64,000 nt of DNA from Sporosarcina koreensis. Lineage in GTDB: Bacteria > Bacillota > Bacilli > Bacillales_A > Planococcaceae. Below the pieces are notes generated by a model, which did no database searches, was not told the DNA's origin, and saw only the letters and a list, made by a program, of their open reading frames with translations. Each line of letters starts with the position of its first letter. Within the stretch, counting starts at the first letter, position 1. Positions 25,309 to 33,989 of the stretch are shown one piece after another. A program made the translations under genes and the position numbers. The stretch covers positions 1,057,774-1,121,773 of the forward strand of contig NZ_LN651337.1 in NCBI RefSeq assembly GCF_000826145.2, written 5' to 3'.

Positions 25309-26472
25309 CTATTTATTCTTTTCGTATCTCGTGAACATTGAAATATTCATCAATATTCCTAATGCTAAAGATAACAGAATAATCGAAGTTCCGCCATAAC
25401 TAATAAACGGAAGCGTGACACCCGTCAGCGGAATGAGCCCTGTCAGGCCGCCCAAGTTGACGAATGTCTGGATGCCGATCAGGGCGCCGATGCCGGAAGC
25501 GAGCATCCTCGCATGCGGATCAGCCGTCTTCAGTGCAAGTGAGAATGCACGGAAGACAAGGAAGCCGAGACCGCCGATAACGATTACCGTACCGAAGATT
25601 CCGAGTTCCTCGGAAATGATCGCCATGATGAAATCCGTGTGCGGCTCCGGCAAGTAGCCCATTTTCTGGACGGAGTTCCCGAGTCCCAGGCCGAACAGGC
25701 CGCCCGCGCCGATCGCAATGAAACCATTGACGATCTGGAGGCCGGACCCCTGCATGTATTCGAAAGGTGCACGGTACGCAGCAAAGCGCCCGAGCCTGCC
25801 CTCTGTCATTATGTTATCCCATGTGAAGAACAGGAAGATGCCGACAAGGACAAGTATTCCGGCAACGAATCCGCTCAGTTTGCCGAAAGTTTTCAGATTG
25901 ATGCCGCTTGCGGCCATGACACAGATCGAAGTTGTAATGATGATAAAGGTTGCACCGATATCCGTCTCGGACATGACAGACGCGACAGCGAGCCCAAGGA
26001 TGACGATTGGCGGTGCAATCCCTTTATTGATACTGTTGATGGTACCGGCGTCATATTTGTTCGCAAACACGCCTGCAAAATAGATGATCATGACAATCTT
26101 CGCGACTTCTGACGGCTGCAGGCTGCCGATCGGGAGATTGATCCAGCTCTGCGATCCGACTTCGCCTCCGAAACCGATGAAATGGACGAGAAGCAGCAGG
26201 ACGAGCATGACAAATACCGATATGATCATGAACTGCTTCTTCCTGTACAGTTTGTAAGGAAGGAATGCCGTGAAGAGGAACGCCGGGATTGCGATGAACA
26301 CGCTTCTGAGCTGCTGGCTGAAGAAGTAGTCCGCCGGCTTCCCATACCGGTTGGCAGCCCATACCATACTGGAGGAGTAGACCATGACCAAACCGAACAG
26401 GAGCAATACTAAATATATGAAAAATAGTGGGAAATCAAAATGGCGGAACAGCCGCTTGGCATAACTTTTCAA
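25309..26472 (-). CDS. ftsW: FtsW/RodA/SpoVE family peptidoglycan glycosyltransferase (FtsW)
   Basis: 387 residues, ten membrane helices of the SEDS family. Starts TTG 26472 after GAGGGATTTTTC (MKSYAKRLFRHFDFPLFF). SEDS signatures SSMVWAANRYGKPADYFFSQQL, LPIGSLQPSEVAKI, GNSVQKMGYLPEPHTDFIMAII (catalytic-loop region) and GGLTGLIPLTGVTLPFISYGGTS are visible. Position beside pycA corresponds to ylaO/ftsW of B. subtilis. It polymerises lipid II at the septum. Confidence 0.93.
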   Translation of the reverse strand: MKSYAKRLFRHFDFPLFFIYLVLLLFGLVMVYSSSMVWAANRYGKPADYFFSQQLRSVFIAIPAFLFTAFLPYKLYRKKQFMIISVFVMLVLLLLVHFIGFGGEVGSQSWINLPIGSLQPSEVAKIVMIIYFAGVFANKYDAGTINSINKGIAPPIVILGLAVASVMSETDIGATFIIITTSICVMAASGINLKTFGKLSGFVAGILVLVGIFLFFTWDNIMTEGRLGRFAAYRAPFEYMQGSGLQIVNGFIAIGAGGLFGLGLGNSVQKMGYLPEPHTDFIMAIISEELGIFGTVIVIGGLGFLVFRAFSLALKTADPHARMLASGIGALIGIQTFVNLGGLTGLIPLTGVTLPFISYGGTSIILLSLALGILMNISMFTRYEKNK

Positions 26473-26495
26473 GAAAAATCCCTCGTATCTGTAAA

Positions 26496-26531
26496 TAAAA
26501 AACTCAAACTGTGAGTGAGTTTGAGTCTTTT
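26496..26531 (-). terminator. terminator after ylaN
   Basis: On the minus strand ACTCAAACT - CACTCAC - AGTTTGAGT is followed by TTTTTTATTT; it lies between ylaN and ftsW. Confidence 0.8.
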
Positions 26532-26533
26532 GT

Positions 26534-26815
26534 TTATTTTTTCATGCTGAGTTCATGCAATATATTCATTTCTTTTTCGAGAGCCGAAAGAATACTCTTT
26601 CCGCGTTCCCTGTCAATTAGGCCGAGCTTGGCAGCAAAGTCGATTTCACGGGACAGCCCATACATCTGTGTGTCCAGAACTTCTTCGTACAAAGGGCATT
26701 GCGGCATCGTCAAGTTATCCATCTGCACTTTAATGAGCTGTGCGATCTTATCTGCATCCGCCTGCAGCTGCATGATAGCCTTCTCCTGATATGTTTCCTG
26801 CACTTCCGTATCCAT
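26534..26815 (-). CDS. ylaN: YlaN family protein
   Basis: 93 residues from [15 protein letters not shown] at 26815, preceded by a GGGGGGG run that can pair with the anti-SD. All helical, with [21 protein letters not shown] and [12 protein letters not shown] blocks that are nearly fixed in Bacilli. In B. subtilis/S. aureus YlaN is tied to iron homeostasis through Fur; that role is family knowledge. Monocistronic with a terminator. Confidence 0.92.
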   Translation of the reverse strand: MDTEVQETYQEKAIMQLQADADKIAQLIKVQMDNLTMPQCPLYEEVLDTQMYGLSREIDFAAKLGLIDRERGKSILSALEKEMNILHELSMKK

Positions 26816-26994
26816 GAGGACGCCCCCCCAAACCTCTTTTTTCTGCAAGGTGCTATACCCTAAATTGTAGCTTTATAGCGTCGAAATTGCAAGTAATTCC
26901 CGAAAGAGTGCAGTCGCCCGGCTGGATGACTACCGGTCGGACGCAAAAGGCGTTATACTGGTACTGACATATGACTGAGCTGGGAGGCTTTACT

Positions 26995-27492
26995 TTGGAA
27001 ACCATCATACCGATCACAGGAAACGTCAAGCATACGATTACAATAGATCCGACTGTCTGGATATTCGATGACCGCCGGATCGACCTGGACACCTATTTCA
27101 CGACGGAACAAGAGGAGATCGACGAAATGGAAGATTACAAAGAACGGATGGGCAAGCACTGGTCGCGTGAAATCATGGAAGGCGCAACCTATCCTCCGAC
27201 TTTGAAATCCGAAAAGAAATACGAGAAGCAGAAAATGCTGACCGGAACGTTCGGCATGATTTTCGAACCGTTCCTGAAGAACGCCGAACCGGCCCCCGAT
27301 GCAGCAACGATGACATTCGTGACGGCGCAAGGGGATGTCGACTTCCCCATCGAGGAAGCGAAGAACCTGATCTTCCAATTCAGCCTCAAAGGCAAGCCGA
27401 TCAAAGAAGACGGACCGGTCCATATCCTGAAAAAAGACGGATCCAATCTGGACAGCCCCATCAAAGGTGTCACTTCCATCCGGATCAGCTGA
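26995..27492 (+). CDS. conserved protein in the ylaL position
   Basis: 165 residues from TTG 26995, seven bases after GGGAGG (26982-26987): METIIPITGNVKHTITIDPTVWIFDDRRIDL. Acidic, soluble, no membrane helix. The gene sits where ylaL lies in B. subtilis (between ylaN and ylaI) and I judge it the counterpart, though identity is recalled by position rather than motif. Some relatives carry peptidyl-prolyl isomerase labels; I see no FKBP, cyclophilin or parvulin signature. Runs into ylaI 14 bases later. Confidence 0.7.
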   Translation: METIIPITGNVKHTITIDPTVWIFDDRRIDLDTYFTTEQEEIDEMEDYKERMGKHWSREIMEGATYPPTLKSEKKYEKQKMLTGTFGMIFEPFLKNAEPAPDAATMTFVTAQGDVDFPIEEAKNLIFQFSLKGKPIKEDGPVHILKKDGSNLDSPIKGVTSIRIS

Positions 27493-27506
27493 AATGAGGT
27501 GAAGCA

Positions 27507-27710
27507 ATGCGCGTGAAATGTGTACTATGCGATGAAATCAGTAAACTCGACGATGAGGATCCGCTGGCGAAGAAGCTCCGGAACCGGCCGATCCATACGT
27601 TCATGTGTGAATCCTGCAGGGACCGGATCGGTGCATTGACCGAACAGCGGAAGGAAAGCGGTCATTATGTATTCCGCCGCAGTTCCCATCCCGCTGAAGA
27701 CGGATTCTAA
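27507..27710 (+). CDS. ylaI: YlaI family zinc-ribbon protein (DUF2197)
   Basis: 67 residues, MRVKCVLCDEISKLDDEDP with two CxxC pairs (CVLC and CESC) about 30 residues apart, a rubredoxin-like knuckle. Starts after GAGGTGAAGC. Cotranscribed with the preceding gene. Function unknown. Confidence 0.88.
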   Translation: MRVKCVLCDEISKLDDEDPLAKKLRNRPIHTFMCESCRDRIGALTEQRKESGHYVFRRSSHPAEDGF

Positions 27711-27750
27711 AAAAAGATCCAGCCGCAAATTATGCGACTGGATCTTTTTT
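27709..27750. terminator. bidirectional terminator overlapping the 3' end of ylaH
   Basis: AAAAAAGATCCAGCCGCA pairs with TGCGACTGGATCTTTTTT across AATTA. The right arm also encodes the last codons of ylaH (Lys-Lys-Asp-Pro-Val-Ala-stop). Confidence 0.88.
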
Positions 27751-28062
27751 GTGTTCGTTGAGACGGCGGACTCTGTAAATGATCAGAATCAGTGCCGCCA
27801 CGATCAGTCCTTCCACAATCGGAAGGAAAAATGCTAAGAACGTCAGCACGAGGCAGCCGATGAACAAAAAGATGTAAATGACAAGATTTTGCACCGGTCT
27901 CAGTTTCCTGGCAAACCCCAGCTTATAGACGAGGGCCGACAGTAAAAACACGAGGGCGAACAGCACGTAGCCGGCGGCATCGAAATTCGGCATCAGTTCA
28001 TAGATGAACTTTGCGATCCCGGACATCTTCGTCGCTACGAGCTCTGAATCCTCCACCTTCAT
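27730..28062 (-). CDS. ylaH: YlaH-like membrane protein
   Basis: 110 residues, three membrane helices (AAGYVLFALVFLLSALVYKL; LVIYIFLFIGCLVLTFLAFFLP; VEGLIVAALILIIYRV). Starts MKVEDSELVATKM behind GGAAAGGAATGTGTTGA. Downstream of typA on the same strand with 26 bases between, as in B. subtilis. Function unknown. Its stop codon lies inside a terminator arm. Confidence 0.88.
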   Translation of the reverse strand: MKVEDSELVATKMSGIAKFIYELMPNFDAAGYVLFALVFLLSALVYKLGFARKLRPVQNLVIYIFLFIGCLVLTFLAFFLPIVEGLIVAALILIIYRVRRLNEHKKDPVA

Positions 28063-28088
28063 TCAACACATTCCTTTCCCTGCGCAGC

Positions 28089-29921
28089 TTATTTGCTCTT
28101 TTTCTGCGCTTTTTCCCGTTCGTTCTTATCCAGGATCTTCTTCCGCAGGCGGATGGATACCGGAGTGACCTCGCAGTACTCATCGTCCGCTGCATATTGA
28201 AGGGCTTCTTCAAGTGTCAGCAGCTTCGGCTTCTTCGTCGATACTGTCTGATCCTTCGTTGCGGAACGGACGTTTGTCGCGTGCTTCACACGTGTCAGGT
28301 TGATGGTGATATCATTTTCGCGCGTGTTTTCGCCAACGACCATGCCGGCATAAATATCAGTTCCCGCTTCGACGAACATCGTGCCGCGGTCTTCGAGCTG
28401 CATGATACTGTACGCAGTCACTTTTCCGTTTTCCATGGAGACGAGCACTCCGTTGCGGCGTCCGCCGACTTTCTCTGCAGACATCGGCTTGTATTCTGCG
28501 AATGAATGGTTCAGGATACCGTAGCCGCGGGTCAGCGTCAGGAAGTCGGTCGAATACCCGATCAGGCCGCGTGCCGGTACAAGGAATGTCAGACGGACTT
28601 GTCCGTTTCCGTTGTTCACCATGTCCAGCATTTCGCCTTTCCGCTCACCCATCGACTCGATGACAGCGCCGGTATACTCTTCAGGCACGTCGATCTGGAC
28701 ATTCTCCACAGGCTCACAGCGCTGGCCGTCAATCGTTTTCACGATGACCTCCGGCTTCGATACTTGCAGCTCGAACCCTTCACGCCGCATATTCTCGATG
28801 AGGATGGACAAATGCAGTTCACCGCGGCCTGATACGATCCAGGCATCCGGGGAATCTGTAGGATCCACTCGGAGCGATACGTCTGTTTCCAGCTGCTGCT
28901 CCAGGCGTTCTTCAATCTTCCGGGATGTGACCCACTTGCCTTCCCTGCCTGCAAACGGACTGTTATTCACGAGGAATTTCATCTGCAGTGTCGGTTCGTC
29001 AACATGCAGGAGCGGCAGTGCTTCCTGATGATCGGTTGGGCAGACTGTCTCGCCGACATCCAGATCATCCATTCCTGAAATGGCGATCAGGTCGCCCGCA
29101 TACGCTTCCTGGATCTCGATCCGTTTCAGACCGAGGAATCCGAACATTTTCGTGACACGGAAGTTCTTGACCGAACCGTCCCGTTTCATGACACTTACCT
29201 GCTGACCGACTTTCATTGTTCCGCGGAAGACGCGGCCGATACCGATACGGCCCATGTAGTCGCTGTAATCGAGAAGCGATACTTGGAACTGGAGCGGCTC
29301 GTCACGGTTGTCGACCGGCGCAGGAATTTTGTTGAGGATTGCATCATAGAGCACTTTCAAAGTATCTTCCTGATCAGCAGGATCCGGTGACAGGCTCGCT
29401 GTTCCGTTGAACCCTGAGGCGAAGACGACAGGGAATTCAAGCTGGTCATCATTGGCATCGAGTTCGATGAACAGTTCCAGCACTTCATCGACCACTTCTT
29501 CCGGACGGGCGAATTCGCGGTCGATCTTATTGACGACGACAATCGGCTTCAAATCGATTTCCAGGGCTTTCTTCAAGACGAAACGGGTTTGCGGCATGCA
29601 GCCTTCGAATGCATCGACGACGAGCACGACACCGTCGACCATCTTGAGGATCCGTTCCACTTCCCCGCCGAAGTCGGCGTGTCCCGGTGTGTCCAGAATG
29701 TTGATTTTTGTGCCTTCGTATTCGATTGCTGTATTCTTTGCAAGAATCGTGATTCCGCGTTCGCGTTCCAGTTCGTTCGAGTCCATCGCCCGCTCATCGA
29801 CATGCTCGTTCGAGCGGAAGATCCCCGACTGTTTGAGCAGCTGGTCGACCAGTGTCGTTTTTCCGTGGTCAACGTGGGCGATAATGGCTATATTTCTAAT
29901 ATCATTGCGTAAAGTTGTCAT
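28089..29921 (-). CDS. typA: translational GTPase TypA/BipA
   Basis: 610 residues from MTTLRNDIRNIAIIAHVDHG at 29921 (GGAGTGAAACA upstream). GTPase motifs: G1 AHVDHGKTT, G2 region RERGITI, G3 DTPGHADFGGEV, G4 NKID; then EF-Tu-like domain II, two EF-G-like domains and the BipA-specific C-terminal domain (VRSATKDQTV ... LRKKILDKNEREK). Binds ribosomes and aids 50S assembly at low temperature. Followed by ylaH. Confidence 0.97.
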   Translation of the reverse strand: MTTLRNDIRNIAIIAHVDHGKTTLVDQLLKQSGIFRSNEHVDERAMDSNELERERGITILAKNTAIEYEGTKINILDTPGHADFGGEVERILKMVDGVVLVVDAFEGCMPQTRFVLKKALEIDLKPIVVVNKIDREFARPEEVVDEVLELFIELDANDDQLEFPVVFASGFNGTASLSPDPADQEDTLKVLYDAILNKIPAPVDNRDEPLQFQVSLLDYSDYMGRIGIGRVFRGTMKVGQQVSVMKRDGSVKNFRVTKMFGFLGLKRIEIQEAYAGDLIAISGMDDLDVGETVCPTDHQEALPLLHVDEPTLQMKFLVNNSPFAGREGKWVTSRKIEERLEQQLETDVSLRVDPTDSPDAWIVSGRGELHLSILIENMRREGFELQVSKPEVIVKTIDGQRCEPVENVQIDVPEEYTGAVIESMGERKGEMLDMVNNGNGQVRLTFLVPARGLIGYSTDFLTLTRGYGILNHSFAEYKPMSAEKVGGRRNGVLVSMENGKVTAYSIMQLEDRGTMFVEAGTDIYAGMVVGENTRENDITINLTRVKHATNVRSATKDQTVSTKKPKLLTLEEALQYAADDEYCEVTPVSIRLRKKILDKNEREKAQKKSK

Positions 29922-30022
29922 TGTTTCACTCCATCTGTCTTTATTCAGTTGATTAACTGTGTTATTATAGCACAAGAACCATCGAGAAAAAACGATTTAC
30001 TTTTATCGGGAGGCGTATTTTT

Positions 30023-30208
30023 TTGAAAAATGTCAAATGGGTGTTCGTCGTCTACTCCCTGGGTGCGATTCTTTCGATGTTCATGATCGGGATTGCGGTC
30101 GGCGTGAAAAGCTATCTGCTCGCTTTCGCGGCCATACTTTCCCTTGTGCTGGTCATGGGCAACGGCTTCAAAACAAAAAAGAAATACCGTGAACAAGGTC
30201 TTCTATAA
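30023..30208 (+). CDS. ylaF: YlaF-like small membrane protein (DUF5325)
   Basis: 61 residues from TTG 30023 after GGGAGGCGTATTTT. Two membrane helices (WVFVVYSLGAILSMFMIGIAVG; YLLAFAAILSLVLVMGNGF) and a basic C-terminus KTKKKYREQ. Divergent from typA. Function unknown. Confidence 0.82.
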   Translation: MKNVKWVFVVYSLGAILSMFMIGIAVGVKSYLLAFAAILSLVLVMGNGFKTKKKYREQGLL

Positions 30209-30216
30209 AATGGACA

Positions 30217-30260
30217 AGTGAAGAACGAACCGGCTGCCCGGTCTGTTCTTCACTTTTTCA
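30217..30260. terminator. bidirectional terminator overlapping the suhB stop
   Basis: AAGTGAAGAACGAACCGG (30217-30234) pairs with CCGGTCTGTTCTTCACTT (30239-30256) with one mismatch; the suhB stop (30250-30252) is in the right arm. Confidence 0.82.
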
Positions 30261-31044
30261 ATTTCAGATGGTCATCCAGCAGCCGCTGATGCAGCGACGG
30301 GTTCGCGACAACGAATGTCTCCTGGCCGAGGAGGCTGAGCGGCTCCCCATCCATATTGGATGCAACGGCGCCTGTTTCGCCTGCAATCACCATTCCGCCT
30401 GCAACATCCCATGGCGACAGGCGCATCGACAAGTACGCATCGATCCTCCCGGCTGCTACGTGTGTGAGTTCAAGAGCGGCAGAGCCATAAGAGCGTGTCC
30501 CTCTGCAGCGGTTCACAAGTTCGATCATCGGTTCGTGCTCCGCATAGCGGTTCGGCGCGACCCAGCTCGCATTCACGCCAATGATCGCCTGCTCCAGCTC
30601 AACTTCCTGCAGGGGCAGAAGCCGGATATCGTTCAGATAGGCCCCTTCGCCTCGCGCTGCCGAATACAGGTCGTCCGCCATGACGTCATAGACATACCCG
30701 AGTTCTCCGATACCGTCCCGGTAAATTCCGAGCGAAATGGCGAAATTCCGTTTCTGATGGATGAAGTTCATCGTCCCGTCGATCGGGTCCAGGAACCAGA
30801 TGACACCATCCAGAGAATCGATCCGGTCCCCGAAACCCTCCTCCCCCATAATACGGTGATCAGGGAAGTCCTGGCGGATGCGGCGGATGAAGAACTGCTC
30901 GATCTCCTTGTCGATATTCGTCACGAGATCGTCCGGCGAGGATTTTGCACTAACTTCTATATCGGTGAAAAATGAATATCTTATATGGTGCCCCGCTTCT
31001 TTAATGAGCGATTTCGCATAACGGTCAATAGCCCCCCAGTCCAT
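30250..31044 (-). CDS. suhB: inositol monophosphatase family protein (YktC/SuhB)
   Basis: 264 residues from MDWGAIDRYAKSLIKEAGHH at 31044 (GGAGGGATCGGAC). FIG-superfamily metal sites: GEEGFG (first acidic site), WFLDPIDGTMNFIHQ (WxxDPxDGTxN motif), and SPWDVAGGMVIAGETGA (WDxAAG-type motif). Mg2+-dependent phosphatase of inositol phosphate or NADP/AMP-like substrates. An upstream in-frame extension is not conserved. Near yktA/yktB as in B. subtilis. Confidence 0.93.
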   Translation of the reverse strand: MDWGAIDRYAKSLIKEAGHHIRYSFFTDIEVSAKSSPDDLVTNIDKEIEQFFIRRIRQDFPDHRIMGEEGFGDRIDSLDGVIWFLDPIDGTMNFIHQKRNFAISLGIYRDGIGELGYVYDVMADDLYSAARGEGAYLNDIRLLPLQEVELEQAIIGVNASWVAPNRYAEHEPMIELVNRCRGTRSYGSAALELTHVAAGRIDAYLSMRLSPWDVAGGMVIAGETGAVASNMDGEPLSLLGQETFVVANPSLHQRLLDDHLKLKK

Positions 31045-31179
31045 GTCCGATCCCTCCAGTTCTGCTTCCCTCAGTATAGCACAGCTTGTATGCCCCAAAC
31101 AAAAAAGGCTCCTGTGCATGATCCCTTTTCAGAGAACAATGACCAGAGGCCTTTCTAATGATAAAGGATAGGTATCAAG

Positions 31180-31374
31180 TTAAAACCCATTCAGTTTCTC
31201 CAGTTCACTATGGATTTCAGTGAGCCGTTTTTTACTTTTCGCAATCTGCTTGGCATCCTCTTCCTCCAGTGCATCATGGAGAGTGGCCAATTCATAGTCA
31301 AGTTCCAAGTTCAGCACTTTCAGGAATTCCTTCTCAACGTCAGCTTTGCGTATCACATGAACGACCTGTTTCAT
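31180..31374 (-). CDS. small conserved protein (YkzI-like)
   Basis: 64 residues from MKQVVHVIRKADVEKEFLKV at 31374, eight bases after AAGGGG. Predicted two-helix coiled protein, strongly charged (ALEEEDAKQIAKSKKRLTEIHSELEKL). Lies between suhB and yktB, the position of ykzI in B. subtilis; assignment is by size and position. Function unknown. Confidence 0.65.
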   Translation of the reverse strand: MKQVVHVIRKADVEKEFLKVLNLELDYELATLHDALEEEDAKQIAKSKKRLTEIHSELEKLNGF

Positions 31375-31526
31375 GGTGAACACCCCTTTTTTGAAAGTAT
31401 GTGCCTTTTCCTGTTACCATAAGATATGCGGGAACCGTTGGGACAACTAGTTGTATGCCCTCTTGTCTTAAATTGTTCCCCATTGCCTTTAGTTATAAAC
31501 ACGGAAAAAGGAAAGGGGAATATGAA

Positions 31527-32153
31527 TTGTCGAAAACCTTCTGGACGGAGATGGATTTTACCGTATTCGAATTACCCGGACTGGAGGCACGCATGAGTGC
31601 GCTGCAAAACCAGATCCAGCCGAAGTTCGCCATGCTCGGCGACCGGTATGCGCCGATTCTTTCGGCGTGGGGAAAAGGGGAATTCTTCGCTCATATTGCA
31701 AAACACGCCCGGCGCACGGTGAATCCGCCGTCGGACAGCTGGGTCGCTTTCGCACCTGCAAAACGGGGCTACAAGGCGCTTCCGCACTTCCAGATCGGCC
31801 TGTGGAAGACCCATCTGTTCATCATACTGGCGGTCATTTATGAGAACCCTGACAAAAAAGGGATTTCCGAGCGCCTGCAGAACGATATAAAGCTGCTGAC
31901 CGCGCTCCCTTCGGATTATATCGTCTCAGGGGATCATATGAAGCCTGACGCCCAAACGATCGGGGAAGTGGGCGAAGAAGGGATCCGCAAGCTCTTGGAA
32001 CGGCTGAACGATGTCAAGAAGGCCGAATTCCTCGTCGGGCGTCATCTGAAGCGTGAGGAAGCTGCCCGGATGACCGAAGAGGAATTCCTGGCATATGCAG
32101 ACGAGACATTCGAAACACTCCTGCCCGTATATGAGAAGGTCGCCGGGCAATAA
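31527..32153 (+). CDS. yktB: YktB family protein (DUF1054)
   Basis: 208 residues from TTG 31527, eight bases after AAAGGGG (MSKTFWTEMDFTVFELPGLEARM). DUF1054 blocks HARRTVNPPSDSWVAFAP, RGYKALPHFQIGLW and the C-terminal EEFLAYADETFETLLPVY are intact. Soluble, function unknown. Convergent with yktA across a shared terminator. Confidence 0.9.
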   Translation: MSKTFWTEMDFTVFELPGLEARMSALQNQIQPKFAMLGDRYAPILSAWGKGEFFAHIAKHARRTVNPPSDSWVAFAPAKRGYKALPHFQIGLWKTHLFIILAVIYENPDKKGISERLQNDIKLLTALPSDYIVSGDHMKPDAQTIGEVGEEGIRKLLERLNDVKKAEFLVGRHLKREEAARMTEEEFLAYADETFETLLPVYEKVAGQ

Positions 32154-32156
32154 GCG

Positions 32157-32213
32157 GTAAAAAACGATTTGGACAGTATGCTTGTACCGCACACTGCCCA
32201 AATCGTTTTTTGT
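32157..32213. terminator. bidirectional terminator between yktB and yktA
   Basis: AAAAAACGATTTGG-CAGT pairs with ACTG-CCAAATCGTTTTTT around a GC loop. Confidence 0.85.
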
Positions 32214-32492
32214 TCAGATTGCTCCGACTTTGATGAGGTCCCCGTCGGCGCCTTCCTTGGCCGGTTTCACGGCTTTGTAGCTCTCGTAACCGCTCACTTC
32301 CTTGAACTCCCTGAAAAGCGTTTTCTCTTCCGCCATGGACGGAACGACTTTTTTGAACGCATTATACGCCTGCAGGAGGTCCCTTCGCGTGATTCCGTTC
32401 TCGAATGCTTGTTCAATCGCATTGAAAAACTCGGTGACCATCACAATCTCCTCTGTCGACCAGTCGGCCCGTATCGGATAGCTGTATTCCAT
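32214..32492 (-). CDS. yktA: UPF0223 family protein (YktA)
   Basis: 92 residues from MEYSYPIRADWSTEEIVMV at 32492 (GGAGGGAGTCAG). All-helical UPF0223 protein with GITRRDLLQAYNAFKKVVPS and GYESYKAVK blocks. Function unknown. Next to pdhD, same strand, but pdhD ends at its own terminator. Confidence 0.92.
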   Translation of the reverse strand: MEYSYPIRADWSTEEIVMVTEFFNAIEQAFENGITRRDLLQAYNAFKKVVPSMAEEKTLFREFKEVSGYESYKAVKPAKEGADGDLIKVGAI

Positions 32493-32530
32493 CTGACTCC
32501 CTCCATTCATGAACAGTGTATGCATAGTTG

Positions 32531-32562
32531 AAAAAACCTATCCGGCGCATGCCGGACAGGCT
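32531..32562 (-). terminator. terminator after pdhABCD
   Basis: CCTATCCGGC (32537-32546) pairs with GCCGGACAGG (32551-32560) with a GCAT loop; T6 follows on the minus strand. Confidence 0.85.
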
Positions 32563-32573
32563 CTTTCAGGTGA

Positions 32574-33986
32574 TTATTTCGAAAGGATATGGATCGGTTT
32601 GCCAAGCGCCACTTCGGCTGCTTCCATTGCGATCTCCCCGAGTGTCGGGTGTGCATGGATGGTCATCGAAACATCCTCCAGTGTCATGCCGCTTTCGATA
32701 GCGATCGCCATTTCAGCGATCATGTCAGATGCATTCTCACCTGCAATCTGAGCCCCAAGCAGGAGGCCGTCTTCCTTGCGTGCAACGAGTTTCACGAAAC
32801 CATCAGTTGCGTTCAGGGAAAGCGCACGGCCGTTTGCTGCGAACGGGAACTTACCGACTGCTACTTCATAACCTTCGTCTTTTGCCTGTTTCTCATTCAG
32901 GCCGACTGTTGCAAGCTCAGGATCTGTGAAACAGACAGCCGGGATTGCCAGGTAGTCCACTTCCGATTTTTGTCCATCGATCGCTTCCGCAGCGATTTTC
33001 CCTTCATAGGAAGCTTTGTGTGCAAGCTGGAGGCCCGGCACGATATCACCGATCGCGTAAATGTTCGGGATGCTCGTACGGCTCTGCTTGTCGACGCTGA
33101 GAAGGCCTTTGTCTTCAAACTTGAGGCCAAGCTCTTCCAGGCCCATTTCATCAGTGTTCGGACGGCGCCCGACAGTCACAAGTACATAGTCCGCTTCGAC
33201 AGTCTTTTCTTCGCCTTTTGCCTCATATGTCACTTTGACACCGCTGTCCGTCTCTTCAGCACCTTTGGCAGTCGCTTTCACGACGACTTCGACGCCTTTT
33301 TTCTTCAGGTCTTTTTTCACAAGCTGCGTCATCTGCTTCTCGAAGCCGGACAGGATGTCGTCCGCACCTTCGATGATCGTCACTTCCGACCCGAGGTTCG
33401 CATAGGCGGAACCGAGCTCCGTACCGATGTAGCCTCCGCCGATGACGACGAGTTTCTTCGGCAGCTCTTTCAATGCGAGTGCACCTGTCGAGTTGATGAT
33501 GCGCTCGGAGAATTTGAAGTTCGGGATTTCGACAGGACGTGCGCCTGTTGCGATGATCGCATTTTTGAATTTATACGTCTGTGCGGATTTTTCGTCCATC
33601 ACACGGACTGTATTCGCATCAGAGAAGTAGGCTTCCCCCTGGACGATTTCGACTTGGTTCCCTTTCAGAAGGCCTTCAACACCGCCGGTGAGCTTCTTCA
33701 CGACGCTCTCTTTGAATGCCATCGCTTTGCTGAAGTCGAGCTTGACGTCTGATGCTGTGATCCCCATGTCATCGGATCCTTGCGCGTGCACAAAGCGGTG
33801 TCCGACTGAGATGAGTGCTTTCGACGGAATGCATCCCACATTCAGGCAGACGCCGCCGATTGTATTCTTCTCGACGATCGTCACTTTCTGGCCGAGCTGT
33901 GCTGCGCGGATCGCTGCAACGTATCCTCCGGGACCTGAACCGACTACGAGCGTATCTGTTTCAATTGGAAAGTCTCCTACTACCAT
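32574..33986 (-). CDS. pdhD: dihydrolipoyl dehydrogenase (E3)
   Basis: 470 residues. FAD-binding [17 protein letters not shown], redox disulfide [13 protein letters not shown] (about residues 43-55), NAD-binding [16 protein letters not shown], second FAD motif [10 protein letters not shown], and the dimer-interface catalytic HxxPTxxE ([10 protein letters not shown]). It reoxidises lipoamide for pyruvate dehydrogenase and other complexes. Start at 33986 after GGAGGCGTAAACC. Last gene of pdhABCD, three bases after pdhC. Confidence 0.98.
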   Translation of the reverse strand: MVVGDFPIETDTLVVGSGPGGYVAAIRAAQLGQKVTIVEKNTIGGVCLNVGCIPSKALISVGHRFVHAQGSDDMGITASDVKLDFSKAMAFKESVVKKLTGGVEGLLKGNQVEIVQGEAYFSDANTVRVMDEKSAQTYKFKNAIIATGARPVEIPNFKFSERIINSTGALALKELPKKLVVIGGGYIGTELGSAYANLGSEVTIIEGADDILSGFEKQMTQLVKKDLKKKGVEVVVKATAKGAEETDSGVKVTYEAKGEEKTVEADYVLVTVGRRPNTDEMGLEELGLKFEDKGLLSVDKQSRTSIPNIYAIGDIVPGLQLAHKASYEGKIAAEAIDGQKSEVDYLAIPAVCFTDPELATVGLNEKQAKDEGYEVAVGKFPFAANGRALSLNATDGFVKLVARKEDGLLLGAQIAGENASDMIAEMAIAIESGMTLEDVSMTIHAHPTLGEIAMEAAEVALGKPIHILSK

Positions 33987-33989
33987 GGT

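Noticed and set aside
31104..31157. Imperfect hairpin between suhB and the YkzI-like gene as a terminator
   Set aside because: The stem is broken and the loop long. It may terminate the small gene weakly, but I could not support it well enough to list.
32589..33752. Open frame of about 387 codons opposite pdhD
   Set aside because: Shadow of a well-conserved E3 gene, rich in Phe/His/Arg/Cys, with no recognisable motif.
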